Assembly (NCBI GenBank): GCA_017515945.1
Contig: JAFWDX010000319.1
Location: 1 to 10,186 of the forward strand
From: Blautia sp.
GTDB lineage: Bacteria; Bacillota; Clostridia; Lachnospirales; Lachnospiraceae
Length of the DNA: 10,186 nucleotides
Direction: 5' to 3'
This document shows positions 1-5,474 of this stretch, piece after piece (the stretch's first letter is position 1; each line of letters begins with the position of its first letter). A program made the position numbers and the translations under genes. The notes under the pieces are model-generated. The model was not told the DNA's origin. It saw only the letters and a program-made list of their open reading frames with translations, and ran no database searches.

Positions 1-37
1 ATTGTGTAAACGGACGCCGGGCTGAGTAATGCTTTGA
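1..37. repeat. Partial copy of the array repeat upstream of the palindrome
   Basis: Bases 4-30 (GTGTAAACGG then GCCGGGCTGAGTAAT) resemble the start of the array unit at 349-379 (GTGAACGG then GCCCGGCTGAGGAAAT), with a small deletion. The large palindrome therefore appears to sit between or inside copies of the same repeat. Alignment is by eye and the copy is cut by the window edge. Confidence 0.4.
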
Positions 38-348
38 GGCAGGCGGAGCCGGATGGATCCCCCGGTGTGACCACTAAAAAAACGCCCGAGCCCTTTCCGC
101 TGGCTCTCTATACTCGCGCGATCAAAAAAATGGCATAGGTACCTGGTTTTCCGCGCGGTATATGCAGAGGCTCTAAATACGTGGAAGCAAAGCATTCCAC
201 GTATTAAGACCCTCTAGTATAAGAACGCGGGCTATTCGGCCATAGACGGCAGCCTCTTAGCCCGCGTTCCAAGAGAGCCATGCGTCCTGGTCTCGTGCAT
301 TTTTTTGGACGATGGTCACACCGGGGGATCCATCCGGCTCCGTCTGCC
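38..348. repeat. Large branched palindrome, a candidate structured RNA or MITE-like element
   Basis: The outer arms 38-73 and 313-348 are complementary over 36 positions; the only non-Watson-Crick pair is G43 with T343, a G-U wobble if the plus strand is RNA. Pairing continues inward: A76-82 with T300-306, 84-90 partly with 292-298, and 98-109 with 272-284. The centre splits into three hairpins: 110-120 with 152-161 (one bulge at 114), 166-170 with 211-215 capped by a perfect 11-bp stem 176-186/195-205, and a perfect 12-bp stem 223-234/258-269. This amounts to a four-way junction on an arm of about 60 bp. No ORF is convincing inside it. It could be a non-autonomous mobile element with long terminal inverted repeats, a structured non-coding RNA, or a DNA cruciform. 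I do not recognise the family. The structure is seen; its function is not. Confidence 0.8.
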
Positions 349-733
349 GTGAACGGAATTGAAGCCCGGCTGAGGAAATCAGGTGGCGATGAGTTACGGG
401 GCCGGGTCCTTTCTCATATGTATTCCTTTTCAGTCAGGCCGTGAGCAGTAATGTCAGGGAGACGGGTCCCTCCTCATATGTAATCCTTTTCAGTCAGGCC
501 GTGAATGGAATTGAAGTCCGACTGAAGAAAACAGGTGGCGATGAGTTACGGGACCGGGTTCTTCATCATAAGTAATCCTTTTCAGTCAGGCCGTGAATAT
601 AATTGAAGCCCGACTGAAGAAAACAGGTGGCGATGGGTTACGGGGACAGGGTTCCTCTTCATATGTATTCTTTTTCAGTCAGGCTGTGAACAGCAGCGTC
701 AGGGGGCCGGGTCGCTTGACTTACGTGATTCAT
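349..733. repeat. Degenerate tandem repeat array, five units
   Basis: Units begin at GTGAA/GTGAG and most end in TTTTCAGTCAGGCC: 349-440, 441-500 (short form), 501-592, 593-685 and a decayed 686-733. Long units share an early segment (GAATTGAAGYCCGRCTGA), the motif CAGGTGGCGATG, and then a GGGnnnGGGTyC core and CATATGTA. The short unit lacks the early segment and instead has GTCAGGGAGACGGGTCC, which resembles the REP-like core found at 3958-4254. The end of one unit (TTCAGTCAGGC) can pair imperfectly with the start of the next (GCCCGACTGAA), so each junction can form a hairpin. No coding capacity is seen. This is probably an intergenic REP/BIME-type array; the family is not recognised. Confidence 0.75.
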
Positions 734-745
734 AAAAAAAGATAG

Positions 746-774
746 TTGACAAATATCTCGGTTGGTGATATATT
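746..774 (+). promoter_or_regulatory. Sigma-A promoter of the alsK operon
   Basis: The -35 box TTGACA (746-751) is followed by a 17-base spacer and the -10 box TATATT (769-774), five of six to consensus. The predicted start of transcription is near 781, just before a LacI-type operator, and about 250 bases of leader precede alsK. Confidence 0.8.
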
Positions 775-783
775 CATCTCAGA

Positions 784-801
784 TGAGTAAACGATTACCC
801 A
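784..801. promoter_or_regulatory. LacI-family operator O1
   Basis: TGAGTAAACGATTACCCA is an 18-bp pseudopalindrome with a central CG, the layout typical of LacI-family operators (RbsR, PurR and CcpA types); 14 of 18 positions are symmetric. It starts about 10 bases after the -10 box, so a bound repressor would block RNA polymerase. It is identical to O2 at 993-1010. A catabolite (cre-like) role is possible, but the match to the usual cre spacing is poor. Confidence 0.75.
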
Positions 802-803
802 AA

Positions 804-980
804 CCGTTATTGAGGTAGTGATGACGGAATGGTTACATCTGATTCTGATAGGGAGCCGGCCGCATATTAATGTACCAGCCAGATGGTTCATTGAATTGCG
901 GATGCTTCTGCACACACCCGGTCTTCGGATCGAGTCGGAGAGATCCGGCATTGCGAGAACGCTTCGATCCGAGGATCGGG
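804..980 (+). promoter_or_regulatory. Highly structured 5' leader RNA, candidate cis-regulatory element
   Basis: Three successive plus-strand folds are visible. P1 is 804-812 with 819-827 (9 bp, three G-U pairs). P2 is 860-901, with stems 860-864/897-901, 867-872/889-894 and 874-877/884-887 around a 6-base loop. P3 is a 17-bp stem 917-933/964-980, with two G-U pairs and no mismatches. P3 encloses a hairpin 934-949 with a GAGA (GNRA-type) tetraloop and a small hairpin 953-962, giving a three-way junction. The repeated use of G-U pairs favours function as RNA. No U-run follows P3, so it is not an intrinsic terminator, and I recognise no riboswitch class. It lies between the two operators and ends about 37 bases before the alsK ribosome binding site. 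Confidence 0.6.
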
Positions 981-992
981 ATAAAAAATGAA

Positions 993-1010
993 TGAGTAAA
1001 CGATTACCCA
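993..1010. promoter_or_regulatory. LacI-family operator O2
   Basis: This is a second exact copy of the 18-bp O1 sequence; the identity extends to 19 bases, 783-801 and 992-1010. It lies just upstream of the alsK ribosome binding site. The centre-to-centre distance to O1 is 209 bp, close to 20 helical turns at 10.5 bp per turn, so both sites face the same side of the helix. This fits repression by DNA looping with a tetrameric regulator, or a roadblock to elongation. Confidence 0.7.
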
Positions 1011-1032
1011 CATGATGAGGAGGTGCCTTTAG

Positions 1033-1932
1033 ATGACAATTATTGGAGTTGATATCGGGGGAACGAACTTTCGGGCAGGTGCCGTGACTGAAGATGGTAC
1101 CATTATCAAATTTGAAAAAACTCCTACGAAATCGGTCGTGAGGTCGGGTGATGTTCTCTCCGATATCGCCGCCTATCTGAAGGCCTTTGCCGAGGATCTC
1201 GATTACAGTGCCGTTGCGATCGGTTTTCCCGCGACACTGGATCCTGAAAGAAAAAAGGTCATACAGGCGCCGAACATCCCGTTTATGGAAAATCTGCCGG
1301 TGTGTGATTACCTGAATGCAGAGCTGGGCGTGCCTGTACTTGCGGAGAGGGATGTCACTTATGCACTTTGCTATGACATGAACAAATATCACATTCCGGA
1401 AGAAGGGCTCTCGTGCGGAATATATTTCGGGACAGGGATAGGGAACGCGATTTCCATTGACGGAAGATTTCACGCCGGACGCTGCGGAGCGGCCGGGGAG
1501 CTGGGACATATCCCGGTGCTGGGGAGCAGCGTCATGTGCGGCTGCGGCAACATCGGATGCCTTGAAGCTGTCGCGGGCGGCAAGGCTCTGGTCAGGATCC
1601 AGCAGGAGTATTTCCCGGACACACAGATCGGCGCTTTGTTTACGGAGCACGGAGATGAAAAAGTCCTGTTGGATTTTATTGACGGAATGGCTGTTGCCGT
1701 CGCTACAGAGGTCAACATCCTGGATCCGGACCATGTGCTGGTCGGAGGCGGAGTCATGAAGATGCCTGACTTCCCGAAGGAATATTTACATGAATGTATT
1801 CTGAAGAGGGTGCGGAAGCCTCTTCCTGCGAATGAACTGAACATAATCTATACGGACGATGAGAAGGACAAGAGCGTTATCGGCGGCGCGGTGTATGCCA
1901 GGAGAAGCTTGTGTATGGCCTCAGAGTTGTGA
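1033..1932 (+). CDS. alsK: ROK-family sugar kinase, probably D-allose kinase
   Basis: This 299-aa cytoplasmic kinase is predicted to phosphorylate D-allose to D-allose-6-phosphate with ATP. The N-terminal phosphate loop DIGGT is at residues 7-11, the GTGIG motif at 133-137, and the ROK zinc site is formed by H159 (GELGHIP) with C169, C171 and C176 (CxCGxxGC). The catalytic Asp lies in ERDVT (D107), where most ROK kinases have NDAN; E. coli AlsK has the same RDV arrangement, as well as similar GFPA and GGGVMKMPDFP-like segments. Those resemblances favour allose kinase over glucokinase. The start is set by GAGGAGGTG at 1017-1025, 7 bases upstream of ATG. It is the first gene of the operon, followed 34 bases later by rpiB. 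Its exact substrate is inferred. Confidence 0.85.
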   Translation: MTIIGVDIGGTNFRAGAVTEDGTIIKFEKTPTKSVVRSGDVLSDIAAYLKAFAEDLDYSAVAIGFPATLDPERKKVIQAPNIPFMENLPVCDYLNAELGVPVLAERDVTYALCYDMNKYHIPEEGLSCGIYFGTGIGNAISIDGRFHAGRCGAAGELGHIPVLGSSVMCGCGNIGCLEAVAGGKALVRIQQEYFPDTQIGALFTEHGDEKVLLDFIDGMAVAVATEVNILDPDHVLVGGGVMKMPDFPKEYLHECILKRVRKPLPANELNIIYTDDEKDKSVIGGAVYARRSLCMASEL

Positions 1933-1966
1933 CTGACTGTTACGATAAAAATAAGGAGAGGAACAA

Positions 1967-2440
1967 ATGCGAATCGCAATCGGAAATGATCATGTGGCGC
2001 TTGAGATGAAAAAGGAGATCCGTGCCTGGCTCGAGGAGAAGGGCATCGAGATCATCGATGTGGGGACCAACAGTCCGGAAAGATTCAATTATCCCGTCAG
2101 CGGATATAAAGTGGCAAAGCTGGTCGCGTCCAAGGAGGTGGATGCCGGTGTGCTGATCTGCGGTACCGGTGTAGGCATCAGCCTGGCGGCCAACAAAGTC
2201 CATGGAATAAGAGCCTGTGTATGCAGCGATCCGTATACGGCCCGCCTGTCAAAACAGCATAACAACACGAATATCATAGCTTTTGGCGCCAGAGTGATCG
2301 GTATTGAAACGGCAAAGATGATCGTTGAAGAATGGCTGAATGCCGTGTACGAAGGCGGACGGCATCAGACAAGGATCGACATGATCGCAGAGATTGAACA
2401 GACGCAGGCCCTGGCTGCAGCAGAGGATACGGAAAAATGA
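1967..2440 (+). CDS. rpiB: RpiB-type ribose-5-phosphate / allose-6-phosphate isomerase
   Basis: This 157-aa enzyme of the RpiB/LacAB fold interconverts aldose- and ketose-phosphates: ribose-5-phosphate with ribulose-5-phosphate, and in allose pathways allose-6-phosphate with allulose-6-phosphate. The N-terminal IGNDH (D8, H9) matches the GxDH signature, C65 in LICGTGVGIS is the catalytic cysteine position, H98 lies in RLSKQHNNTN, and the C-terminal EGGRHQTRID carries the phosphate-binding arginines. Resemblance to E. coli RpiB runs over the full length. AAGGAG at 1953-1958 sets the start. The stop overlaps the alsE start by 4 bases (ATGA), implying translational coupling. Beside alsK and alsE, the allose-6-phosphate role is most likely; ribose use is possible given the ribokinase downstream. 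Confidence 0.9.
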   Translation: MRIAIGNDHVALEMKKEIRAWLEEKGIEIIDVGTNSPERFNYPVSGYKVAKLVASKEVDAGVLICGTGVGISLAANKVHGIRACVCSDPYTARLSKQHNNTNIIAFGARVIGIETAKMIVEEWLNAVYEGGRHQTRIDMIAEIEQTQALAAAEDTEK

Positions 2441-3096
2441 AAAGACTTTTATGTCCCAGCATGATGTGCGCAAATTACGGCCACCTGGCGGCGGAGGTAC
2501 GGGCCCTGGACGACGCGGGAGCGGATATTTTCCACTGTGACATCATGGACGGAAGCTTTGTCCCGAATTTTACAATGGGTGTGATGGACGTTCAGACGAT
2601 CCGCCGTTATACGGATAAGCCGGTGGACTGCCATCTCATGATCGAAAATCCCGGCAATAAAGTGGACTGGTTCATAAATGCCGGCGCCGATATCATCTAT
2701 ATTCATCCGGAGGCGGAACGGTATGTGGTAAAGACACTGGCGCATATAAAGGAGTCAGGGGCCGCCGCCGGCATAGCCGTCAATCCGGATACGAGTGTGG
2801 CGAGCATCTCTGAAATCTTGAACCTGTGCGATTACGTGATGGTCATGACGGTGAATCCGGGCTTCGCAGGCCAGGGCTTTATAGATTTCACCAGAAAAAA
2901 GGTCATTCAGCTGGCAAAGCTGAAGGAACAGTTCGGATTTTCCCTGATGATCGACGGCCATTGCAGCCCGGATGTCATAGAAGACCTTTCTTCTGTGGGA
3001 GCGGACGGTTTTATCCTCGGCACGAGCGCGCTTTTCCGGAAGGGAAGGAGCTATGCGGATCTGTTTGCCGAACTTCGAAAGGGGAATGAGAAATGA
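2437..3096 (+). CDS. alsE: D-allulose-6-phosphate 3-epimerase, ribulose-phosphate 3-epimerase family
   Basis: This 219-aa TIM-barrel epimerase is predicted to convert D-allulose-6-phosphate to D-fructose-6-phosphate, feeding glycolysis. Family marks are CPSMMCA at residues 6-12, HCDIMDGSFVPN at 33-44 (metal ligands H33 and D35), DCHLM at 64-68 (H66), the phosphate loop VNPGFAGQ at 139-146, MIDGHCSPD with catalytic D173, and ILGTSALF near the C terminus. General ribulose-phosphate 3-epimerases (Rpe) share these motifs. Position in an als operon and the MTVNPGFAGQ and DGHC segments, which resemble AlsE, favour AlsE. Length is normal. It overlaps rpiB by 4 bases and the lacI-like gene by 4 bases, so the three genes are probably translated together. 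Confidence 0.85.
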   Translation: MKRLLCPSMMCANYGHLAAEVRALDDAGADIFHCDIMDGSFVPNFTMGVMDVQTIRRYTDKPVDCHLMIENPGNKVDWFINAGADIIYIHPEAERYVVKTLAHIKESGAAAGIAVNPDTSVASISEILNLCDYVMVMTVNPGFAGQGFIDFTRKKVIQLAKLKEQFGFSLMIDGHCSPDVIEDLSSVGADGFILGTSALFRKGRSYADLFAELRKGNEK

Positions 3097-3935
3097 ACCG
3101 GGAGAAAAAGACCCATCGGACGATCGGAGTCATTATTCCGACGGCGGATAACACTTTTTTTTCAAATCTGGCCGACTATTCTGCCGATTTCTTTTACAGG
3201 AAAGGATATACGGCGCTGATCCTGAGCAGCGGCAACGATGCCGAGAGAGAGAAGGAGCATCTGAAATATCTGGCGGAGCTGGGCGCGGAGGGGATTCTCT
3301 GCGTGAGCGGTCTTTCCGCGCTGCCGGACGATCTGCTCCCGCCTGAATTCCCGCTGGTCTTTCTGGACAGACATCCGGATACCGCAAGACCTGTGCCGCT
3401 GGTCGCGAATGATGACCGCGAAGCCATGTCTCAGGCCGCGGAGTTCCTGTTGTCAAAGGGGTGCCGCAACATTCTTCTGATGCCCGGCTATCTGGCCGAG
3501 ACACGAACCAGTCCGAGGGTGACGGGATACGAGGAGGCCCTTCTGCGTCATGGGATCACGCCGGATCCGGAGTATATCCTTCACCGCCCGGGCAGAAAAT
3601 CATCCGAGACGGAAACCGAAGAGCTGGTCCGGGATATCATGCAGAGGGGACTGCCCGTGGACGCGATCATAACAAGCTCCGACAGGGCTGCGCTCGGCGT
3701 GATCACGGCGCTTCATCAGGTGGGGCTTTATGTACCGGAGGATGTAAAGCTGATCAGCTTTGACAATTCCCCCTACTCATCCATGGCCTCTCCGGCGATC
3801 ACAGCCCTGGACAGAAATCCGCGGCAGCTGGCTGAGACTGCCGGACGTTGTCTGCTGGACATCATAGAAGGAAACCCTGTAAACAAGGAGACAATCATTC
3901 CTGTCAATCTGTGCAGAAGAGATTCAACCCGCTGA
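3093..3935 (+). CDS. LacI-like sugar-binding protein lacking the DNA-binding domain
   Basis: This 280-aa protein is the effector-binding half of a LacI/GalR regulator. Residues 10-22 (TIGVIIPTADNTF) are where the core domain begins after the hinge helix; further marks are LGAEGILC (63-70), DRHP (92-95), NDDREA (106-111), a SPRVTGY segment (140-146), SSDRAALGV (195-203) and LISFDNSPYSSMASPAITALDR (core 220-240). A usual family member has about 55-60 residues of helix-turn-helix and hinge before this point; here there are only nine, and they are not helix-turn-helix. The upstream sequence is alsE in another frame, and this frame has a stop at 3087-3089, so no longer start exists. There is no signal peptide, so it is probably cytosolic. 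It may act as an anti-repressor, hetero-oligomer partner or sugar sensor, or be a remnant. Confidence 0.8.
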   Translation: MNREKKTHRTIGVIIPTADNTFFSNLADYSADFFYRKGYTALILSSGNDAEREKEHLKYLAELGAEGILCVSGLSALPDDLLPPEFPLVFLDRHPDTARPVPLVANDDREAMSQAAEFLLSKGCRNILLMPGYLAETRTSPRVTGYEEALLRHGITPDPEYILHRPGRKSSETETEELVRDIMQRGLPVDAIITSSDRAALGVITALHQVGLYVPEDVKLISFDNSPYSSMASPAITALDRNPRQLAETAGRCLLDIIEGNPVNKETIIPVNLCRRDSTR

Positions 3936-3957
3936 CTCGTTCTTCGTTGACGGGCGT

Positions 3958-4022
3958 GTCAGGGGGACAGGCTCCTTGACTCACACGCCAGTGTGAGTCA
4001 AGGAACCTGTCCCCCTGACTCA
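3958..4022. repeat. REP-like perfect-arm hairpin (R1)
   Basis: Arms 3958-3986 and 3991-4019 pair at 28 of 29 positions around a GCCA loop; the only mismatch is C3972. The right half (3993-4022) contains the unit GTGAGTCAAGGAACCTGTCC then CCCTGACTCA, which recurs at 4193-4223 and 4225-4254. It lies 22 bases after the lacI-like stop and has no U-run, so it may act as an RNA-stabilising or attenuating stem rather than a classical terminator. The GGGGACAGGTTCC core resembles elements associated with IS200-like REP (RAYT) transposases; no transposase is in the window. Confidence 0.85.
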
Positions 4023-4172
4023 CCGGCGATCACGGCCCTGGACAGGAATCCGCGGCAACTGGCCGAGACGGCGGGACGCTGTCTGCTGGACATCATAGAG
4101 GGAAATCCAATAAACAAGGAGACGATCATTTCTGTCAACCTGTGCAGAAGAGATTCTACCCGCTGACTCGTT
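4023..4172 (+). pseudogene. Second copy of the 3' end of the lacI-like gene
   Basis: These 150 bases align without gaps to 3792-3941 (offset 231) with 15 substitutions, about 90% identity. The copy encodes the same C terminus, from PAITALDRNPRQ to CRRDSTR, with the stop at 4164-4166. Thirteen of the 15 differences are synonymous; only V to I and P to S change the protein. No start codon or 5' part remains, so it is not a gene. The pattern shows divergence while coding, that is, a relic of a homologous regulator joined here by recombination, flanked on both sides by the REP-like repeats. Confidence 0.85.
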
Positions 4173-4192
4173 GCCCGTTCCTGCTTGCGGAA

Positions 4193-4254
4193 ATGAGTCA
4201 GGGAACCTGTCCCTCTGACTCATTATGAGTCAAGAAACCTGTCCCCCTGACTCA
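4193..4254. repeat. Two tandem REP-like units (R2, R3)
   Basis: Units 4193-4223 and 4225-4254 share ATGAGTCA at the start, an AACCTGTCCCyCTGACTCA core and end, and are offset by 32 bases. Each has self-complementary ends (TGAGTCA/TGACTCA). They match the right half of the R1 hairpin at 3993-4022 in direct orientation. Both the intact lacI-like gene and its 3' relic are therefore followed by the same repeat family. Confidence 0.8.
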
Positions 4255-4439
4255 ATAAGAATCATATATACAATAAACAAAAGGCACAATGGAAACAGAT
4301 GAATGAAAGAAACTGACATACCGTGAAACATGTCAGTACAATTAATTTGAATGAAACTGACTGAATATAGCACAATCCACAATAAAAAGGGGCTAAAACT
4401 GTGCAATAAGTGGAATAATAAGAAATAAAGTGAAACATA
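4255..4439. other. AT-rich upstream region of transcription unit 2
   Basis: There is no gene here. The composition is markedly AT-rich against GC-rich flanks. It holds a small inverted repeat CTGACAT/ATGTCAG (4313-4319 with 4330-4336), a direct repeat GTGAAACAT at 4323-4331 and 4430-4438 (107 bases apart), and two GAAACTGAC copies (4309-4317 and near 4353-4361). These could be binding sites for an unidentified regulator, or chance in AT-rich DNA. No copy of the O1/O2 operator is seen. Confidence 0.5.
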
Positions 4440-4469
4440 TTGACAGAATATGAGCATTTATGCTAATAT
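4440..4469 (+). promoter_or_regulatory. Extended -10 sigma-A promoter of transcription unit 2
   Basis: A perfect TTGACA -35 box (4440-4445), an 18-base spacer and the -10 box TAATAT (4464-4469) preceded by TGC at 4461-4463 make an extended -10 promoter. The start of transcription is expected near 4476, giving a leader of about 40 bases before the ATG at 4515. A palindrome AGCAT-TT-ATGCT (4453-4464) lies in the spacer and reaches the first base of the -10 box. Confidence 0.75.
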
Positions 4470-4514
4470 CCAATCATCAAAGAGATGAAAGAAAATGAAA
4501 GGGGATGATAATTA

Positions 4515-5435
4515 ATGAACTACGCAGGACGGGTAAATTCATTTATTTTCAAAGGAGCCACTGTCCTGGAAGCGATCAAAGAATATCGAAAAATGAATGG
4601 CCTGACCCATCTGGAGTTCAATTATCCTGAGCACATCGTCGGCTATGACCTGAATGAGCTGAAGGAAGCCATGGGCGACCTGAAGGTCAACGGGTTCGCG
4701 ATCCGCTGGAGAAGCCGGTTTATCAACGGAAACTTTACAAATCCGGATCCGGTTCTGCAAAGGGAAGCGATCCAGATGTGCAAGGACGGCATTGATGCCC
4801 TCCGGGTGCTGGGCGGAAACGTAGTCACGCTCTGGTTCGAAAATGACGGATTTGATTATCCTTTCCAGATGGATTACGAAAAAGCATGGAACATGATGGT
4901 GGAGGGGATCCGCGAGGTGGCGGATTACGCTCCGGACATCAAGATCAGCATAGAGTACAAACCCTTTGAGGAGAGAAGCTTTGCCATGATCGACAGCACC
5001 GGCATGACGCTGCTGATGATCGAGGAGGTGGACCGGCCGAATGTGGGATGTACATTGGACTTCTGCCACATGCTGATGAAAAACGACTGCCCGTCCTATG
5101 GGATCGCCCTGGCTGCCCGCAAAGGAAAGCTGTTCGGCCTCCACATGAACGACGGCTACGGAAAACAGGACAACGGACTGATCTTTGCCTCGGTCAACAT
5201 CAGCCTGTGCACGGAATTTGTCTATTATCTTAAGAAATACAATTATACAGGAGTGGTCTTTTTTGATACCTTCCCCAGAAGAGAGGAAGCGGCTCCGGAG
5301 ACACAGGCGAACATTGACGCCTTTGAAAAGCTGGAGCATCTGGTGGAAGAGATCGGCGTGGAAAAGATCGATGAGGTGGTTTCAAAATGCGATGGAGTCA
5401 GCGCCTCCAAGCTGATCCTGAGCATGTTGAGATAA
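4515..5435 (+). CDS. TIM-barrel sugar isomerase/epimerase (xylose isomerase-like)
   Basis: This 306-aa cytoplasmic protein is of the AP-endonuclease-2/xylose isomerase-like fold. A divalent-metal site can be read: E147 in ISIEYKP, D182 and H185 in TLDFCH, H210 and D213 in GLHMNDGYG, and D251 in VFFDTFP. The fourth ligand is Asp, as in L-rhamnose isomerase and its relatives, where tagatose/allulose 3-epimerases have Glu; this leans toward aldose-ketose isomerase activity. RWRSRF (64-69) near the N terminus may contribute to substrate binding. The start is supported by AAAGGGG at 4498-4504. In this operon it may convert D-allose to D-allulose, or interconvert another rare hexose so that it can enter the kinase/AlsE route. 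Substrate unknown; the family assignment is firm. Confidence 0.75.
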   Translation: MNYAGRVNSFIFKGATVLEAIKEYRKMNGLTHLEFNYPEHIVGYDLNELKEAMGDLKVNGFAIRWRSRFINGNFTNPDPVLQREAIQMCKDGIDALRVLGGNVVTLWFENDGFDYPFQMDYEKAWNMMVEGIREVADYAPDIKISIEYKPFEERSFAMIDSTGMTLLMIEEVDRPNVGCTLDFCHMLMKNDCPSYGIALAARKGKLFGLHMNDGYGKQDNGLIFASVNISLCTEFVYYLKKYNYTGVVFFDTFPRREEAAPETQANIDAFEKLEHLVEEIGVEKIDEVVSKCDGVSASKLILSMLR

Positions 5436-5474
5436 AGAAGCAAAAAAGAAAAGGCACGTGAAAAGGAGAGAAAA

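Noticed and set aside
349..733. CRISPR array
   Set aside because: Units differ in length (60 and about 92 bases), repeats are degenerate and there are no short unique spacers between uniform repeats or cas genes nearby.
784..801. Catabolite (cre) site for CcpA
   Set aside because: The central CG and symmetry are shared with cre, but flanking bases and spacing fit poorly and the exact second copy suggests an operon-specific regulator; not excluded.
917..980. Hammerhead ribozyme or purine-type riboswitch in the three-way junction
   Set aside because: The conserved hammerhead core (CUGAUGA with GAAA) and the purine riboswitch junction bases are not present.
730..1734. Minus-strand ORF of 334 codons overlapping the promoter and alsK
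   Set aside because: It runs antisense through a well-supported kinase gene, its product has no recognisable domain, and it covers the structured leader; it is a shadow of alsK codon use.
3958..4019. Rho-independent terminator after the lacI-like gene
   Set aside because: The stem is strong but is not followed by a T-run on either strand; it belongs to a repeat family, so termination is only possible, not shown.
4539..5339. Minus-strand ORF of 266 codons
   Set aside because: It is antisense to the TIM-barrel isomerase, which has clear motifs; no domain or ribosome binding site supports the reverse reading.
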